The notes under the pieces were generated by a model, which saw nothing but the letters and a program-made list of their open reading frames with translations, made no database searches and was not told the origin of the DNA. 64,000 nt of DNA, from positions 70,460 to 134,459 of the forward strand of contig NZ_RKRE01000001.1 in the NCBI RefSeq assembly GCF_003815015.1, written 5' to 3'. Shown here in pieces: positions 8,299-17,348 of this stretch (positions are counted from its first letter, which is position 1; each line of letters starts with the position of its first letter). The translations under genes were made by a program, and so were the position numbers. The DNA comes from Thermodesulfitimonas autotrophica (GTDB taxonomy: Bacteria; Bacillota; Desulfotomaculia; Desulfotomaculales; Ammonificaceae).

Positions 8299-9126
8299 AT
8301 GGAAGCGTGGCTTCTCCCGGTGGCCTTGCTGGCCGGTTTTGCCTGCGCCCGCGGGAGTTACGGGCCTTTCAGGCGCCTCTTAGTGAACGGCGGCGCGGTG
8401 CGGCCCAATTACCGGGGACAGGCGATACCTGTGGGCGCCGGGATGCTCTTCTTTTTTGCGGTCCTGCCTCCGGTTCTCGCAGGCGTTGTTCTCTGCCCGG
8501 GGCGGCTACCACTGGAAAGGACGGTGGCCTTCCTTTTTTTGCTGGCGTTGACCACCCTGGTGGGGGTCATTGACGATGCCTGGGGCTCGCGGGCGGTATC
8601 GGGGTTTAAGGGGCACTTTGGCCGGCTCTTACGCGGCGAGTTGACCACGGGGGCGCTGAAGGCCTTGGCTATAGCGGCCGGTAGCCTGATCCTTTTTCTG
8701 CCGGGTGCGACGCCGGGGGAGGCACTGCTGAACGCGGCGGTGGTGGCCCTGACGGTTAACGCGATGAACCTCTTTGACCTCCGGCCGGGCCGGGCCGGAA
8801 AGGTTTTTCTATTGGCCGCTGCTATCCTCACCTGGGCGGCTTGGGGAAAAGAGGAATTGCTCTTTCTCTGGCTGGTCTGCGGGGCGTTGCTGGCGTTTCT
8901 GCCCGGCGATCTCGCGGCGCGGGCGATGATGGGCGATGCCGGTTCTAATTCTTTAGGGGCGGTGCTCGGGCTGACGGTCGTCTGGGGCTGCGATGTTGCG
9001 GTGCGGGCTGGTGTGCTGGGAGGGTTTATTCTGCTCCACCTCCTGACGGAGCGTTACTCGCTGACGGAGATCATCGCCCGCAACCGGGTGCTCAATTTTT
9101 TGGACCGCCTGGGGCGGCGGGATTGA
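8299..9126 (+). CDS. MraY/WecA-like phospho-sugar transferase
   Basis: A polytopic membrane protein of the glycosyltransferase 4 superfamily, which transfers sugar-1-phosphate to undecaprenyl phosphate. Motifs visible are GVIDDAWGSR (metal-binding Asp pair), NAMNLFDLRPGRAGKVF and MMGDAGSNSLGAVLG. It is 275 residues with about eight hydrophobic segments, shorter than MraY (about 320), so not the peptidoglycan enzyme itself. It begins directly after the glycosyltransferase stop. The acceptor and sugar cannot be told from sequence. Confidence 0.8.
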   Translation: MEAWLLPVALLAGFACARGSYGPFRRLLVNGGAVRPNYRGQAIPVGAGMLFFFAVLPPVLAGVVLCPGRLPLERTVAFLFLLALTTLVGVIDDAWGSRAVSGFKGHFGRLLRGELTTGALKALAIAAGSLILFLPGATPGEALLNAAVVALTVNAMNLFDLRPGRAGKVFLLAAAILTWAAWGKEELLFLWLVCGALLAFLPGDLAARAMMGDAGSNSLGAVLGLTVVWGCDVAVRAGVLGGFILLHLLTERYSLTEIIARNRVLNFLDRLGRRD

Positions 9127-9136
9127 AGGTGAAGGG

Positions 9137-9856
9137 TTGGTGGAAAAGGTCACCCTACAGGTGCTTGAGGTCACGGCGGGCAGGGTTAACATTTTTGCGG
9201 GGCCGCTGGGCAGCGGGAAGACGACCGTGGCCGTAAACGTAGCCTGCTACTTAGCGCAGCAACGGAGCAGGGCGCGCAAGCCGGCGGCGGATGCGGTTCT
9301 CCTGGTAGACCTCGATCTTATTAACCCTTTCCTTCGTTCGCGGGTGCTGCGGGAAGAGCTCCAAAAACGCGGCGTCACGGTAATCTGCCCGCCAAAGGAG
9401 CTGGCGCAAGGGGACTTGCCGGCGCTGCCGGCCGCCGTAAAGGGTGCCCTTGCCGCGAACAGGCCGGTCGTCTTTGATGTCGGCGGTGACGGGATCGGGG
9501 CCACGGTGCTCGGGGCGTACCGGCCCTACCTCCCGGCGGGCGAATACCGCTTCTTTTTTGTGGTCAACACCCGGCGGCCCTTCATGGCCACGGCGGCGGA
9601 GATTGGGGCTGCGGTGCAAGAAGTGGCGGCGGCCGCACGGCTGGATGTAGACTATCTGGTTAATAATACGCACCTCGGCCCGGATACGTCTGCCGCGGTG
9701 GTGCTGGAAGGGCTGTCGGTTGTCCGGGAGGCGAGCGCTCAGCTCGGTATTCCGGTGGCCTTCACCGCGGTTGCGGCCCGTCTGGCGGCGGCGGTTGGTG
9801 GGGTGGCGGGGCGGGTGCTCCCGCTCGAAATCTTCCTGCGCCTGCCTTGGACCTGA
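9137..9856 (+). CDS. P-loop ATPase of the MinD/ParA-like class, function unknown
   Basis: The N-terminus carries a P-loop, NIFAGPLGSGKTTVAVNVA, near residues 16-34. An acidic strand, VLLVDLDLINPFL, follows near 55, and VVFDVGGDGIGATVL near 112 sits where a Walker B and switch would be. This is typical of SIMIBI-class ATPases that handle membrane-associated processes or cluster assembly. It is 239 residues. The start is TTG at 9137, with a possible GTG one codon later. It ends the steA operon and precedes the ferredoxin oxidoreductase genes. No specific function is claimed. Confidence 0.65.
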   Translation: MVEKVTLQVLEVTAGRVNIFAGPLGSGKTTVAVNVACYLAQQRSRARKPAADAVLLVDLDLINPFLRSRVLREELQKRGVTVICPPKELAQGDLPALPAAVKGALAANRPVVFDVGGDGIGATVLGAYRPYLPAGEYRFFFVVNTRRPFMATAAEIGAAVQEVAAAARLDVDYLVNNTHLGPDTSAAVVLEGLSVVREASAQLGIPVAFTAVAARLAAAVGGVAGRVLPLEIFLRLPWT

Positions 9857-9926
9857 GGGAGCACGTAGCCTTGCCGGAGCCTGCGCGGTTTGCTTTGGAG
9901 CCAACTTTTGCGACGGAGGAGTTTAT

Positions 9927-10151
9927 ATGTCTAAAATTACTTTCAATACGGAACGGTGCAAAGGTTGCGAGCTTTGCGTCAGCGTCTGTCCCAAAAAGAT
10001 CATTGTTCTCTCTCCCGAGATCAACGCGCAGGGTTTTCACCCGGCGACGCTTAGCGACCCGGGCAAGTGTACCGGCTGCGGGTTCTGCTTTTACATCTGC
10101 CCGGATCTTGCGGTAACGGTGGTGCGGGAGAGGAGGGCAGCCAATGAATAA
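9927..10151 (+). CDS. korD: 2-oxoacid:ferredoxin oxidoreductase, ferredoxin subunit (KorD)
   Basis: A 74-residue two-cluster ferredoxin with CKGCELCVSVCPK and CTGCGFCFYICPD. It is the electron-transfer subunit of a four-part 2-oxoacid:ferredoxin oxidoreductase. I start at the ATG at 9927, behind GGAGG, because it gives the compact ferredoxin; the frame is open further upstream within the ATPase gene. It overlaps the next subunit by eight bases. The delta-alpha-beta-gamma order is common in Clostridia and archaea. Confidence 0.9.
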   Translation: MSKITFNTERCKGCELCVSVCPKKIIVLSPEINAQGFHPATLSDPGKCTGCGFCFYICPDLAVTVVRERRAANE

Positions 10152-11205
10152 GGTCTTGATGAAGGGAAACGAGGCTTTCGGTGAGGGTGCGGTAAGGGCC
10201 GGCTGCCGGTTCTTCTTTGGTTACCCGATAACGCCCCAGAGTGAGATTCCTCACTACTTAGCGCGGCGGCTGCCCCAGGTCGGCGGCGTTTACCTGCAGG
10301 CGGAGAGCGAGCTGGCCGCCATTAACATGGTTTACGGCGCGGCGGCTGCCGGCGCCCGGGTGATGACCTCGTCTTCGAGCCCCGGGATTAGTCTGATGCA
10401 GGAGGGCATCTCTTATATCGCGTGTGCTGAGCTTCCCTGCGTTATTGTGAACATCATGCGCGGGGGGCCGGGGTTAGGGAATATCGCCCCCGCCCAGGGG
10501 GATTATTTCCAAGCGGTAAAGGGTGGGGGACACGGAGATTACCGGTTGCTCGTCTTGGCGCCGGCCTCGGTCCAGGAGGTTATCGACCTAATGGCGCTGG
10601 CCTTCGACCTAGCAGATAAGTACCGCAATCCGGTGATGGTAGTGGGCGACGGCATTTTGGGTCAGATGATGGAGCCTGTGGAACTCGGGCCCCTGCCGGA
10701 GGTAAGCCCGCCGCCAAAACCCTGGGCAACTACCGGTATGCTGGGCCGTAAGACGCGCAATATCGTAAACTCGCTCTATATCGAGCCGGAGGAAATGGAA
10801 AAGGTGAACCTGCGGCTCCAAGAAAAGTACCGCCAGATGGCGGAGAGGGAAAAACGCTGGGAGGAATACCGGGTTGAAGATGCGGGACTGGTCCTGGTGG
10901 CCTTCGGGATGGTGGCCAGAATCGCGAAGGCGGTAGTGGATAGGCTCCGGGCGGCGGATATTCCGGCAGGTCTTATCCGGCCGGTGACGCTTTATCCCTT
11001 CCCCGATGTCCCGCTGGTGCGGGCGGCGGAGAGGGCGCGGGCTTTTTTGGTGGTGGAGATGAACGCCGGGCAGATGGTGGAGGATGTGCGGTTAGCCGTC
11101 TGCGGGCGCCGGCCGGTTTATTTCTACGGCCGCACCGGGGGTATGCTTACAACGGTGGCCGAGGTGCTATCCCAGGCCGAGGCCATATGGGAGGGGTTGC
11201 GGTAA
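10144..11205 (+). CDS. korA: 2-oxoacid:ferredoxin oxidoreductase alpha subunit (KorA/VorB)
   Basis: The alpha subunit contains the pyrimidine-binding half of the thiamine diphosphate enzyme. FFFGYPITPQSEIPHYLARRL near residue 21 and GGPGLGNIAPAQGDYFQAVKGGGHG near 109 are family hallmarks. It is 353 residues. Substrate could be 2-oxoglutarate (Kor) or branched 2-oxoacids (Vor); sequence alone does not settle it. In anaerobes such enzymes feed either biosynthetic 2-oxoglutarate metabolism or amino-acid breakdown. It overlaps both neighbours. Confidence 0.9.
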   Translation: MNKVLMKGNEAFGEGAVRAGCRFFFGYPITPQSEIPHYLARRLPQVGGVYLQAESELAAINMVYGAAAAGARVMTSSSSPGISLMQEGISYIACAELPCVIVNIMRGGPGLGNIAPAQGDYFQAVKGGGHGDYRLLVLAPASVQEVIDLMALAFDLADKYRNPVMVVGDGILGQMMEPVELGPLPEVSPPPKPWATTGMLGRKTRNIVNSLYIEPEEMEKVNLRLQEKYRQMAEREKRWEEYRVEDAGLVLVAFGMVARIAKAVVDRLRAADIPAGLIRPVTLYPFPDVPLVRAAERARAFLVVEMNAGQMVEDVRLAVCGRRPVYFYGRTGGMLTTVAEVLSQAEAIWEGLR

Positions 11206-11951
11206 TGACGGTTTGCTTGAAGCCAACGGCAGGGCTTACGGGCAAGCCCTTTCACTACTGCCCGGGATGCACCCACGGCGTCATCCACCGCCTGGTGGCC
11301 GAGGCGCTGGTGGAACTCGGGGTGCTGGAGCGAACGGTCGGCATCTGCCCCGTGGGGTGCGCCGTTTTTGCCTACGAGTACTTCAACTGCGACATGATTG
11401 AGGCGGCGCATGGCCGGGCACCAGCGGTGGCTACCGGGGTGAAGAGGGTTTTGCCGGACCGGGTTGTTTTCACCTACCAGGGAGACGGTGACCTTGCGGC
11501 TATTGGCACGGCGGAGGTCGTTCACGCCGCCGCGCGGGGTGAAAAGATTACCACGGTCTTCGTCAACAACGCCGTTTACGGTATGACCGGCGGCCAGATG
11601 GCGCCCACGACGCTAGTGGGCCAGAAAACGACTACCACCCCTTTCGGGCGGCAGGTAGCAGAAGCGGGTTACCCGCTAAAAGTAGCGGAAATGATCGCCA
11701 CCATTGATGGGGCGGCGTTCGTCGCCCGGGTGGCGGTGAACAGCCCTAAGAATATCCTGCGCGCCAAGCAGGCGATTTTACGGGCCTTTAAGGTCCAGCT
11801 TGCCGGGCGCGGCTTCTCACTCGTGGAGGTCCTTTCAACCTGCCCGACCAACTGGGGTCTGAGTCCCCCGGAAGCACTTAAATGGGTGGAAGAGAAAATG
11901 ATCCCGGTTTTTCCGCTCGGGGAGTTCAAAGTGCCGGAGGGGGAAGGATAA
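11205..11951 (+). CDS. korB: 2-oxoacid:ferredoxin oxidoreductase beta subunit (KorB)
   Basis: Thiamine diphosphate-binding subunit. It has the Cys-rich N-terminus HYCPGCTHGV and the PVGCAVFAYEYFNC segment. The TPP motif runs from GDGDLAAIGTAEVVHAA to VFVNNAVYGMTGGQ. I start at the ATG at 11205, which overlaps the korA stop (TAATG) with GGGAGGGG about seven bases upstream; an in-frame ATG at 11187 is possible but less well placed. It is 248 residues, usual for the family. Confidence 0.92.
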   Translation: MTVCLKPTAGLTGKPFHYCPGCTHGVIHRLVAEALVELGVLERTVGICPVGCAVFAYEYFNCDMIEAAHGRAPAVATGVKRVLPDRVVFTYQGDGDLAAIGTAEVVHAAARGEKITTVFVNNAVYGMTGGQMAPTTLVGQKTTTTPFGRQVAEAGYPLKVAEMIATIDGAAFVARVAVNSPKNILRAKQAILRAFKVQLAGRGFSLVEVLSTCPTNWGLSPPEALKWVEEKMIPVFPLGEFKVPEGEG

Positions 11952-12532
11952 TGTTGGCGGAGGTTCTTCTGGCGGGTTTTGGCGGGCAGGGTATCCTTTC
12001 TACCGGGATGCTTCTCGCCTATGCGGCGATGGCCGAGGGTCTGAACGTGGCGTGGATACCGTCCTATGGCCCGGAGATGCGGGGCGGCACGGCGAACTGC
12101 GGGGTGACCATCGCCGACGGCCCCATAAGTTCGCCCCTGGTGGTAGAACCGGATACGCTCATTGCGATGAACCAGCCTTCCCTCGATAAGTTTGCGCCGG
12201 CAGTGAAGCCCGGCGGTCTCATCATTTATAACGCTTCACTTATTAACCGGCCGCCCCAGCGGGAGGACGTGCGGGTGCTTGCGGTGCAGGCAAACGAAAT
12301 TGCTGAGCGGTTAGGCAATGTCAAGGTGGCCTGTAACGTGATGTTAGGGGCCTACCTGGCAATAAGCGGGGTGACTTCGCTGCAGCGCGCCGTTGAGGCG
12401 CTGCCGAAAGTTTTGCCGCCCCACCGGCATAACCTGATTGCGGTGAACAAGGAGGCGCTGGCGGCGGGAGCAAGGCTGGCGGGGGCGGCGGCCGGCGGTA
12501 AAGCCGGGGATGTGCCGCAAGGAAGCGGCTGA
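11951..12532 (+). CDS. korC: 2-oxoacid:ferredoxin oxidoreductase gamma subunit (KorC)
   Basis: Gamma subunit, with the typical start EVLLAGFGGQGILSTGMLLAYAA and the YGPEMRGGTANCGV motif. It completes the heterotetramer with the three preceding genes. The ATG overlaps the korB stop (TAATG). It is 193 residues. The open frame reaches further upstream only inside korB. The low-complexity glycine- and alanine-rich C-terminus is probably disordered. Confidence 0.92.
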   Translation: MLAEVLLAGFGGQGILSTGMLLAYAAMAEGLNVAWIPSYGPEMRGGTANCGVTIADGPISSPLVVEPDTLIAMNQPSLDKFAPAVKPGGLIIYNASLINRPPQREDVRVLAVQANEIAERLGNVKVACNVMLGAYLAISGVTSLQRAVEALPKVLPPHRHNLIAVNKEALAAGARLAGAAAGGKAGDVPQGSG

Positions 12533-12552
12533 AAAGCCGGAGGGGAAAGGGG

Positions 12553-13677
12553 GTGGGCGCCGTGGTAAACAGAGAGCGGCTGCTCAACGAGTTTTTGGAG
12601 CTCGTGCGTATCGATAGCGTATCGGGGCAAGAGCGCTGGCTTGGTGAGCTTTTGAAGGGCAGGCTGGCGGATTTAGGCCTGAGCGTTACCGAAGACGGCG
12701 CTGGAGGGGGTAGAGAAGGCGCGGGAAACGTTATTGCTCACCTCCCCGGTAGGGTGGCGGGGCCGCACCTCCTTTTCTGCGCGCACATGGATACCGTGGA
12801 ACCGGGAAGGGGAATCGAGCCGGTTGTTGGGGCCGACGGCATTATTCGCCCGGCGGGGAAAACGATCCTGGCTGCCGACGATAAGGCCGGAATCGCCGCT
12901 ATTTTAGAGGCGCTGCGGTGGGTGGTGGCCGAGAAACCCGGTCACCCTGCAATCACGGTGGTATTCACGGTCTGCGAGGAGACGGGGCTCTTAGGGGCAA
13001 AAGCGCTTGATGCTTCGGTACGGGCAGATCTAGGCTTCGTCCTGGATGCCACGGGGCGACCTGGCGAAGTGGTGGTCCGCGCGCCTTCGCAGGATAAGAT
13101 TACGGCTACGGTGTACGGACGGGCGGCCCACGCCGGCGTCAACCCGGAGGACGGGGTCAACGCGATCTACGTTGCGGCGCGGGCGATCGCGGCGATGCCG
13201 CTGGGCCGGATTGATCCGGAAACTACCGCCAACATCGGCATCATCAGCGGTGGTAAGGCCGTGAACATTGTTCCCGATAATGTTTACCTCGAAGGAGAGG
13301 TGCGCAGTCTCAAAAGCGCGCGCCGGGCCGAGCATACCGCACTCATCTGCCGGATCTTAGAGGAAACGGCGCGCGGCGCGGGGGCCCGGGCCGAGGTGCA
13401 GGTGGAGCTTCTTTACGAGGGCTTCGACCTCAGGGAGAGCGAGCCCGTGGTACGTATTGCCCAGGAGGCGGCGCGGCGCTGCGGCCTGCAACCGGTTTTG
13501 ACGCAGAGCGGTGGCGGTAGCGACGCCAACATCCTTAACGCCCGCGGGATTCCGACGGTGAACCTCGCCACGGGAATGGAGAAGGTGCATACGACCGAGG
13601 AGCAGATTGCGGTAGCCGATTTAGTGGACCTTGCCCGGCTGGTGACGGCGATCATTTCCCTTGCCGGAAAGGCTTGA
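12553..13677 (+). CDS. M20-family metallopeptidase, PepT-like
   Basis: Zinc aminopeptidase of the M20 (peptidase T/CPG2) family. Metal and catalytic motifs visible: CAHMDTVEPG (His ligand and catalytic Asp), LAADDKAGIA (bridging Asp), VCEETGLLGAK (catalytic Glu pair) and a late His in EKVHTTEE. A dimerisation (lid) domain sits in the middle, around AAHAGVNPEDGVNAI. The start is GTG at 12553, or GTG at 12562, which gives the more typical MVNRERLLNEFLELV. Probably cytoplasmic peptide turnover; it lies between the oxidoreductase and lysine genes. Confidence 0.85.
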   Translation: MGAVVNRERLLNEFLELVRIDSVSGQERWLGELLKGRLADLGLSVTEDGAGGGREGAGNVIAHLPGRVAGPHLLFCAHMDTVEPGRGIEPVVGADGIIRPAGKTILAADDKAGIAAILEALRWVVAEKPGHPAITVVFTVCEETGLLGAKALDASVRADLGFVLDATGRPGEVVVRAPSQDKITATVYGRAAHAGVNPEDGVNAIYVAARAIAAMPLGRIDPETTANIGIISGGKAVNIVPDNVYLEGEVRSLKSARRAEHTALICRILEETARGAGARAEVQVELLYEGFDLRESEPVVRIAQEAARRCGLQPVLTQSGGGSDANILNARGIPTVNLATGMEKVHTTEEQIAVADLVDLARLVTAIISLAGKA

Positions 13678-13747
13678 AACCGGTGGGGTTAAAAGGCGCA
13701 CCGGCGGCGGGTGTGCCGGACGAGAGGCAACATGGTTGCAGGGGTAG

Positions 13748-14599
13748 GTGGCGTCTTTGCGGTTTCTGAAGATGCACGGGTTAGGTAACGATTTTGTGGT
13801 GGTAAAGGCCGACAGCGTTCCGGAGCAGCCTGACACGCTGGCACGGGTCGTTTGCGACCGCCATTTCGGCGTGGGGGCGGACGGCCTGGTCTTTGTCCTT
13901 CCTTCGGAGAAGGCCGACCTCCGGATGCGGATTTTCAATCCGGACGGTTCGGAAGCGGAGATGTGCGGGAACGCGATCCGGTGTGTCGCCAAGTATGCTT
14001 ATGAGTCCGGGATGGTAAGGAAAACGGCGCTACGGGTGGAAACGGGTGCGGGAATCCTTATTCCGCGGCTGCACCTTGCAGGGGAACGGGTGGCCACGGT
14101 AGAAGTCGACATGGGCGAGCCCGTTCTCGAACGAGGAGCGATCCCGATGGATGGGCCGCCGGGCCGCGTGATCAATGAGCTGCTAACGGTGGCGGGGGAA
14201 AGTTTCCGGGTTACCGCGGTTTCCTTCGGGAACCCGCACTGCGTCATATTTGTTTCCGACGTGGCGGCGGTTGATCTTGCGGCGCTGGGCCCAAAAATCG
14301 AGCACCATCCGGCCTTCCCGCGGCGTACCAACGTAGAGTTCGTCCAGGTTCTCAACCCGGAACGCATCCGGGTGCGGGTCTGGGAGCGGGGGGCGGGCGC
14401 GACTCTCGCCTGCGGGACCGGCGCTTGCGCCGCCGCCGTGGCCGGCGCGCTCAACGGACTTACGGGCCGTCAGGTGCGGGTGGGCCTCCCGGGCGGGGAG
14501 CTCTTCATTCGCTGGGCGGCGGATAACCATGTGTACATGACCGGGCCGGCAGCAGCGGTCTTTGCCGGCGAATGGCTGGGTGAGGAACCGGGCGGCTGA
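13748..14599 (+). CDS. dapF: Diaminopimelate epimerase
   Basis: Converts LL- to meso-diaminopimelate for lysine and peptidoglycan synthesis. Two-base catalysis uses cysteines in MCGNAIRC (about residue 78) and [11 protein letters not shown] (about 222), both present. The start [16 protein letters not shown] is canonical, at a GTG. It is 283 residues. It is followed at 70 bases by an LL-DAP aminotransferase, so the two genes encode consecutive steps of the aminotransferase variant of the DAP pathway. Confidence 0.96.
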   Translation: MASLRFLKMHGLGNDFVVVKADSVPEQPDTLARVVCDRHFGVGADGLVFVLPSEKADLRMRIFNPDGSEAEMCGNAIRCVAKYAYESGMVRKTALRVETGAGILIPRLHLAGERVATVEVDMGEPVLERGAIPMDGPPGRVINELLTVAGESFRVTAVSFGNPHCVIFVSDVAAVDLAALGPKIEHHPAFPRRTNVEFVQVLNPERIRVRVWERGAGATLACGTGACAAAVAGALNGLTGRQVRVGLPGGELFIRWAADNHVYMTGPAAAVFAGEWLGEEPGG

Positions 14600-14669
14600 G
14601 CACGTTTTGTGGCCGTCCCGCAGGCGCACGCTGGAGGCAGACAAATTTGGGAAGGAGGCTCTCTTAGAC

Positions 14670-15845
14670 TTGCCGGAAGTTGCCCAAAGAGTCAAGAATT
14701 TACCCCCCTACCTTTTCGCCCGCATCGAGCGGCTTATCGAGCAAAAAAAGGCGGCGGGCGTCGATGTGATCAGCCTTGGGATCGGCGATCCCGACCGGCC
14801 GACACCCGAGCACATCGTGGCGGAAGCTGGTCGGCAGCTCTACAACCCGGCGCACCACCAGTACCCCTCGTCGGTAGGGATGGCCGCCTTCCGCAAGGCG
14901 GTGGCCGACTGGTACGCCCGGCGTTTCGGGGTCGTGCTCGACCCCGGAAGCGAGGTCGTTTCGCTCATCGGTTCTAAAGAAGGAATCGCCCATATTGCCT
15001 GGTGTTACGTCAACCCGGGGGATACGGTGCTGGTTCCGGACCCGGGCTACCCGGTTTACGCGGGCGGGACCATCCTTGCCGGGGGCGAACCTTACCTCAT
15101 GCCGCTGCTGCCCGAGAACGGGTTCTTGCCGCGCCTCGAAGACATTCCGACCGAGGTGGCGCGGCGGGCCAAGCTAATGTTTCTTAACTACCCGAACAAC
15201 CCGACGGCGGCGGTGGCGGAGCGAGACTTCTTCGCCACGGTGGTCGCCTTCGCCCGGGAGTTTGACATCATCGTCTGCCATGATGCGGCCTACACGGAGA
15301 TCGCTTACGATGGTTACCGGCCACCGAGCTTTTTAGAAGTGCCTGGGGCTAAAGAGGTGGGGATAGAGTTCGGCTCCGTTTCGAAACCCTACAACATGAC
15401 CGGCTGGCGCTGCGGTTGGGCGGCGGGCAAGGCGGATGTGGTTGAGGTCCTCGGGCGGTTAAAATCAAACATCGATTCCGGCGTTTTTCAGGTGGTGCAG
15501 TGTGCGGCGATTGCCGGGCTTAGTGGGCCGCAGGATTGTTTGGCCGAGGTAAACGCCCTTTACAAAAAGCGGCGCGACATCGCGGTAGCCGCGCTGCGGG
15601 AGATGGGCTGGGTGCTCAACCCCCCCCGGGCGACCTTCTACCTGTGGCTTCCAGTGCCCCGGGGCTATACCGCAGAATCCTTTGCGGAGCACCTGATCGA
15701 GGGGGCGGGCGTGGTGGTCACGCCCGGGACGGGCTACGGAAAGTATGGCGCCGGTTACTTCCGGATTTCACTCACCCTGCCTACCGAGCGCCTGCAGGAA
15801 GCCTTCGGGCGGATGAAACAACTCTTAGGCAGGGTAACTTTTTAG
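14670..15845 (+). CDS. dapL: LL-diaminopimelate aminotransferase
   Basis: PLP enzyme that makes LL-DAP directly from tetrahydrodipicolinate and glutamate, bypassing the succinylase and acetylase routes. It has [19 protein letters not shown] near residue 30, the substrate loop NYPNNPTAA and the PLP lysine in [16 protein letters not shown] choose the TTG at 14670, ten bases after GAAGGAGG; it gives the family-typical [19 protein letters not shown] start and 391 residues. Adjacency to dapF supports DapL over other class I aminotransferases. Confidence 0.92.
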   Translation: MPEVAQRVKNLPPYLFARIERLIEQKKAAGVDVISLGIGDPDRPTPEHIVAEAGRQLYNPAHHQYPSSVGMAAFRKAVADWYARRFGVVLDPGSEVVSLIGSKEGIAHIAWCYVNPGDTVLVPDPGYPVYAGGTILAGGEPYLMPLLPENGFLPRLEDIPTEVARRAKLMFLNYPNNPTAAVAERDFFATVVAFAREFDIIVCHDAAYTEIAYDGYRPPSFLEVPGAKEVGIEFGSVSKPYNMTGWRCGWAAGKADVVEVLGRLKSNIDSGVFQVVQCAAIAGLSGPQDCLAEVNALYKKRRDIAVAALREMGWVLNPPRATFYLWLPVPRGYTAESFAEHLIEGAGVVVTPGTGYGKYGAGYFRISLTLPTERLQEAFGRMKQLLGRVTF

Positions 15846-15860
15846 CCGGAGGTGGTTTTT

Positions 15861-17054
15861 GTGCGGCTTGCGCGGCGCGCGACAAAGATCAGCCCCTCAC
15901 CCACCCTATCTATTGACGCCCGGGCCAAGGAACTGGCGGCTGCGGGCGAAAAGATCATCAATTTCGGGGTGGGCGAGCCCGATTTCGACACGCCGGAGCA
16001 TATCAAGGCGGCGGCTATCGAGGCCATGGCGCGGGGGATGACGCGCTACACCCCGGTTCCGGGTACCCTTGAGCTCCGGCAGACGATCTGTGCCAAGCTG
16101 TTGCGGGAAAACGGCCTTTCCTACAGCCCGGGCGAGATCGTGGTTTCCTGCGGGGCCAAGCACTCCCTTTACAACGCCCTCCAGGTCCTTGTGGATGAAG
16201 GGGACGAAGTAATCGTCCCGGCGCCTTACTGGGTAAGTTACATTGAGCAGGTGAAGCTTGCGGGAGCCGAGCCGGTGGTTGTAGCCACCCGGCCGGAGAA
16301 TGACTTCAAGCTGACGCCCGCAGAGCTGGCGGCCGTTTTGACGCCGCGGACGCGCCTTTTGATCCTTAACAGCCCTTCAAATCCGACCGGGAGCGTTTAC
16401 ACCGCAGCGGAGCTCCAGGCGCTGGCGGCAGTGGTGGTGGAGGCGGATATCTGGGTCCTTTCCGACGAGATTTACGAAAAACTCATCTACGACGGGGCAA
16501 AACACGTAAGCATCGCCAGTCTTGGTCCAGAAGTCAAGGCGCGGACGGTAGTGGTGAACGGCGTTTCCAAAGCCTACGCGATGACCGGCTGGCGGATCGG
16601 GTACGCGGCCGCGCCGGCCGAAGTGGCGAAGGCGATGGCGGACCTCCAGAGCCACAGCACCTCCAACCCGACCTCCATCGCCCAGGCGGCGGCGGTGGCG
16701 GCGCTTAATGGCCCGCAAGAGCCGGTTAGCGCGATGGTCGCGGCTTTTGCCGCCCGGCGGGAGTACATCCTCGAACGCCTCACCGCGCTGCCGGGGGTAC
16801 GGTGTAGAAGGCCGGCCGGGGCTTTTTACGTTTTTCCGGACGTTTCGGCCTACTTCGGCCGGAGCTTCAAAGGTAGAGTGGTGGAAAGCGCGACCGACTT
16901 GGCGGCGCTCCTGCTGGAAGAGGCGAAGGTCGCGGTGGTGCCAGGGGCGGCCTTCGGTGACGACCGCTTCCTCCGTTTCTCTTACGCCACTTCCCGCGAG
17001 AACATTGCTGCGGGAATGGATCGCCTGGCCGCCGTACTCGCCTCTTTCGCCTAA
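15861..17054 (+). CDS. Pyridoxal-phosphate aspartate aminotransferase
   Basis: Class I/II aminotransferase, most likely aspartate aminotransferase of subgroup Ib. It starts RRATKISPSPTLSIDARAKEL and has INFGVGEPDFDTPEHI, NSPSNPTGSVY, the PLP lysine in NGVSKAYAMTGWRIGY and the C-terminal Arg in FLRFSYATS. I use the GTG at 15861, eight bases after GGAGG; a GTG three codons earlier lies within the ribosome site. It follows dapL by 15 bases and could supply aspartate for lysine synthesis. A textbook terminator ends the unit. Confidence 0.9.
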   Translation: MRLARRATKISPSPTLSIDARAKELAAAGEKIINFGVGEPDFDTPEHIKAAAIEAMARGMTRYTPVPGTLELRQTICAKLLRENGLSYSPGEIVVSCGAKHSLYNALQVLVDEGDEVIVPAPYWVSYIEQVKLAGAEPVVVATRPENDFKLTPAELAAVLTPRTRLLILNSPSNPTGSVYTAAELQALAAVVVEADIWVLSDEIYEKLIYDGAKHVSIASLGPEVKARTVVVNGVSKAYAMTGWRIGYAAAPAEVAKAMADLQSHSTSNPTSIAQAAAVAALNGPQEPVSAMVAAFAARREYILERLTALPGVRCRRPAGAFYVFPDVSAYFGRSFKGRVVESATDLAALLLEEAKVAVVPGAAFGDDRFLRFSYATSRENIAAGMDRLAAVLASFA

Positions 17055-17091
17055 CAGGACAAAGGAGCAAGAATAGACTTTTCTCTGGCGC

Positions 17092-17117
17092 AAATCCCGG
17101 CGACCGCCGGGATTTTT
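17092..17117 (+). terminator. Rho-independent terminator after the aminotransferase
   Basis: A perfect 10-bp stem (17092-17101 with 17106-17115) on a GACC tetraloop runs directly into a U-run. It closes the dapF-dapL-aminotransferase unit. Confidence 0.85.
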
Positions 17118-17141
17118 GTATATTGTAACGTTCTGTCAATG

Positions 17142-17297
17142 CTAACATAGATTGGTAGTGAAACCACCGGCGGTAGACGGCGAGTTGCGGGATGTCAAAG
17201 TAGCGAAAATAGAAAGTCCAGGGCGGCGCGCGTTTACTGGCGACGCCCGGAGGGGCCGCGGGTTCGTCAGAACCCACAGGGGGCCCTTTTTCTTTTT
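17142..17297 (+). promoter_or_regulatory. Structured untranslated element ending in a terminator-like hairpin
   Basis: The region before the collagen-like gene holds several potential stems: one at about 17155-17169; GGGCG with CGCCC around 17221-17249; and a terminal hairpin in which GGGTTC/GAACCC (17260-17275) nests within GGGCC/GGCCC (17253-17286) and is followed by TTTTTCTTTTT. The hairpin lies 50 bases before the gene, so it could be an attenuator in a leader or the end of a small RNA. It did not match a riboswitch class I know. No credible protein is seen on either strand. Confidence 0.45.
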
Positions 17298-17348
17298 GTA
17301 ACCGTTTTTCCCCTCCTTAATAAACTGATACAGAAGGGGGGGAAAGCC

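Noticed and set aside
17142-17297. Known riboswitch (SAM, c-di-GMP, THF, fluoride, guanidine)
   Set aside because: None of the conserved cores of these classes could be located; left as unassigned.
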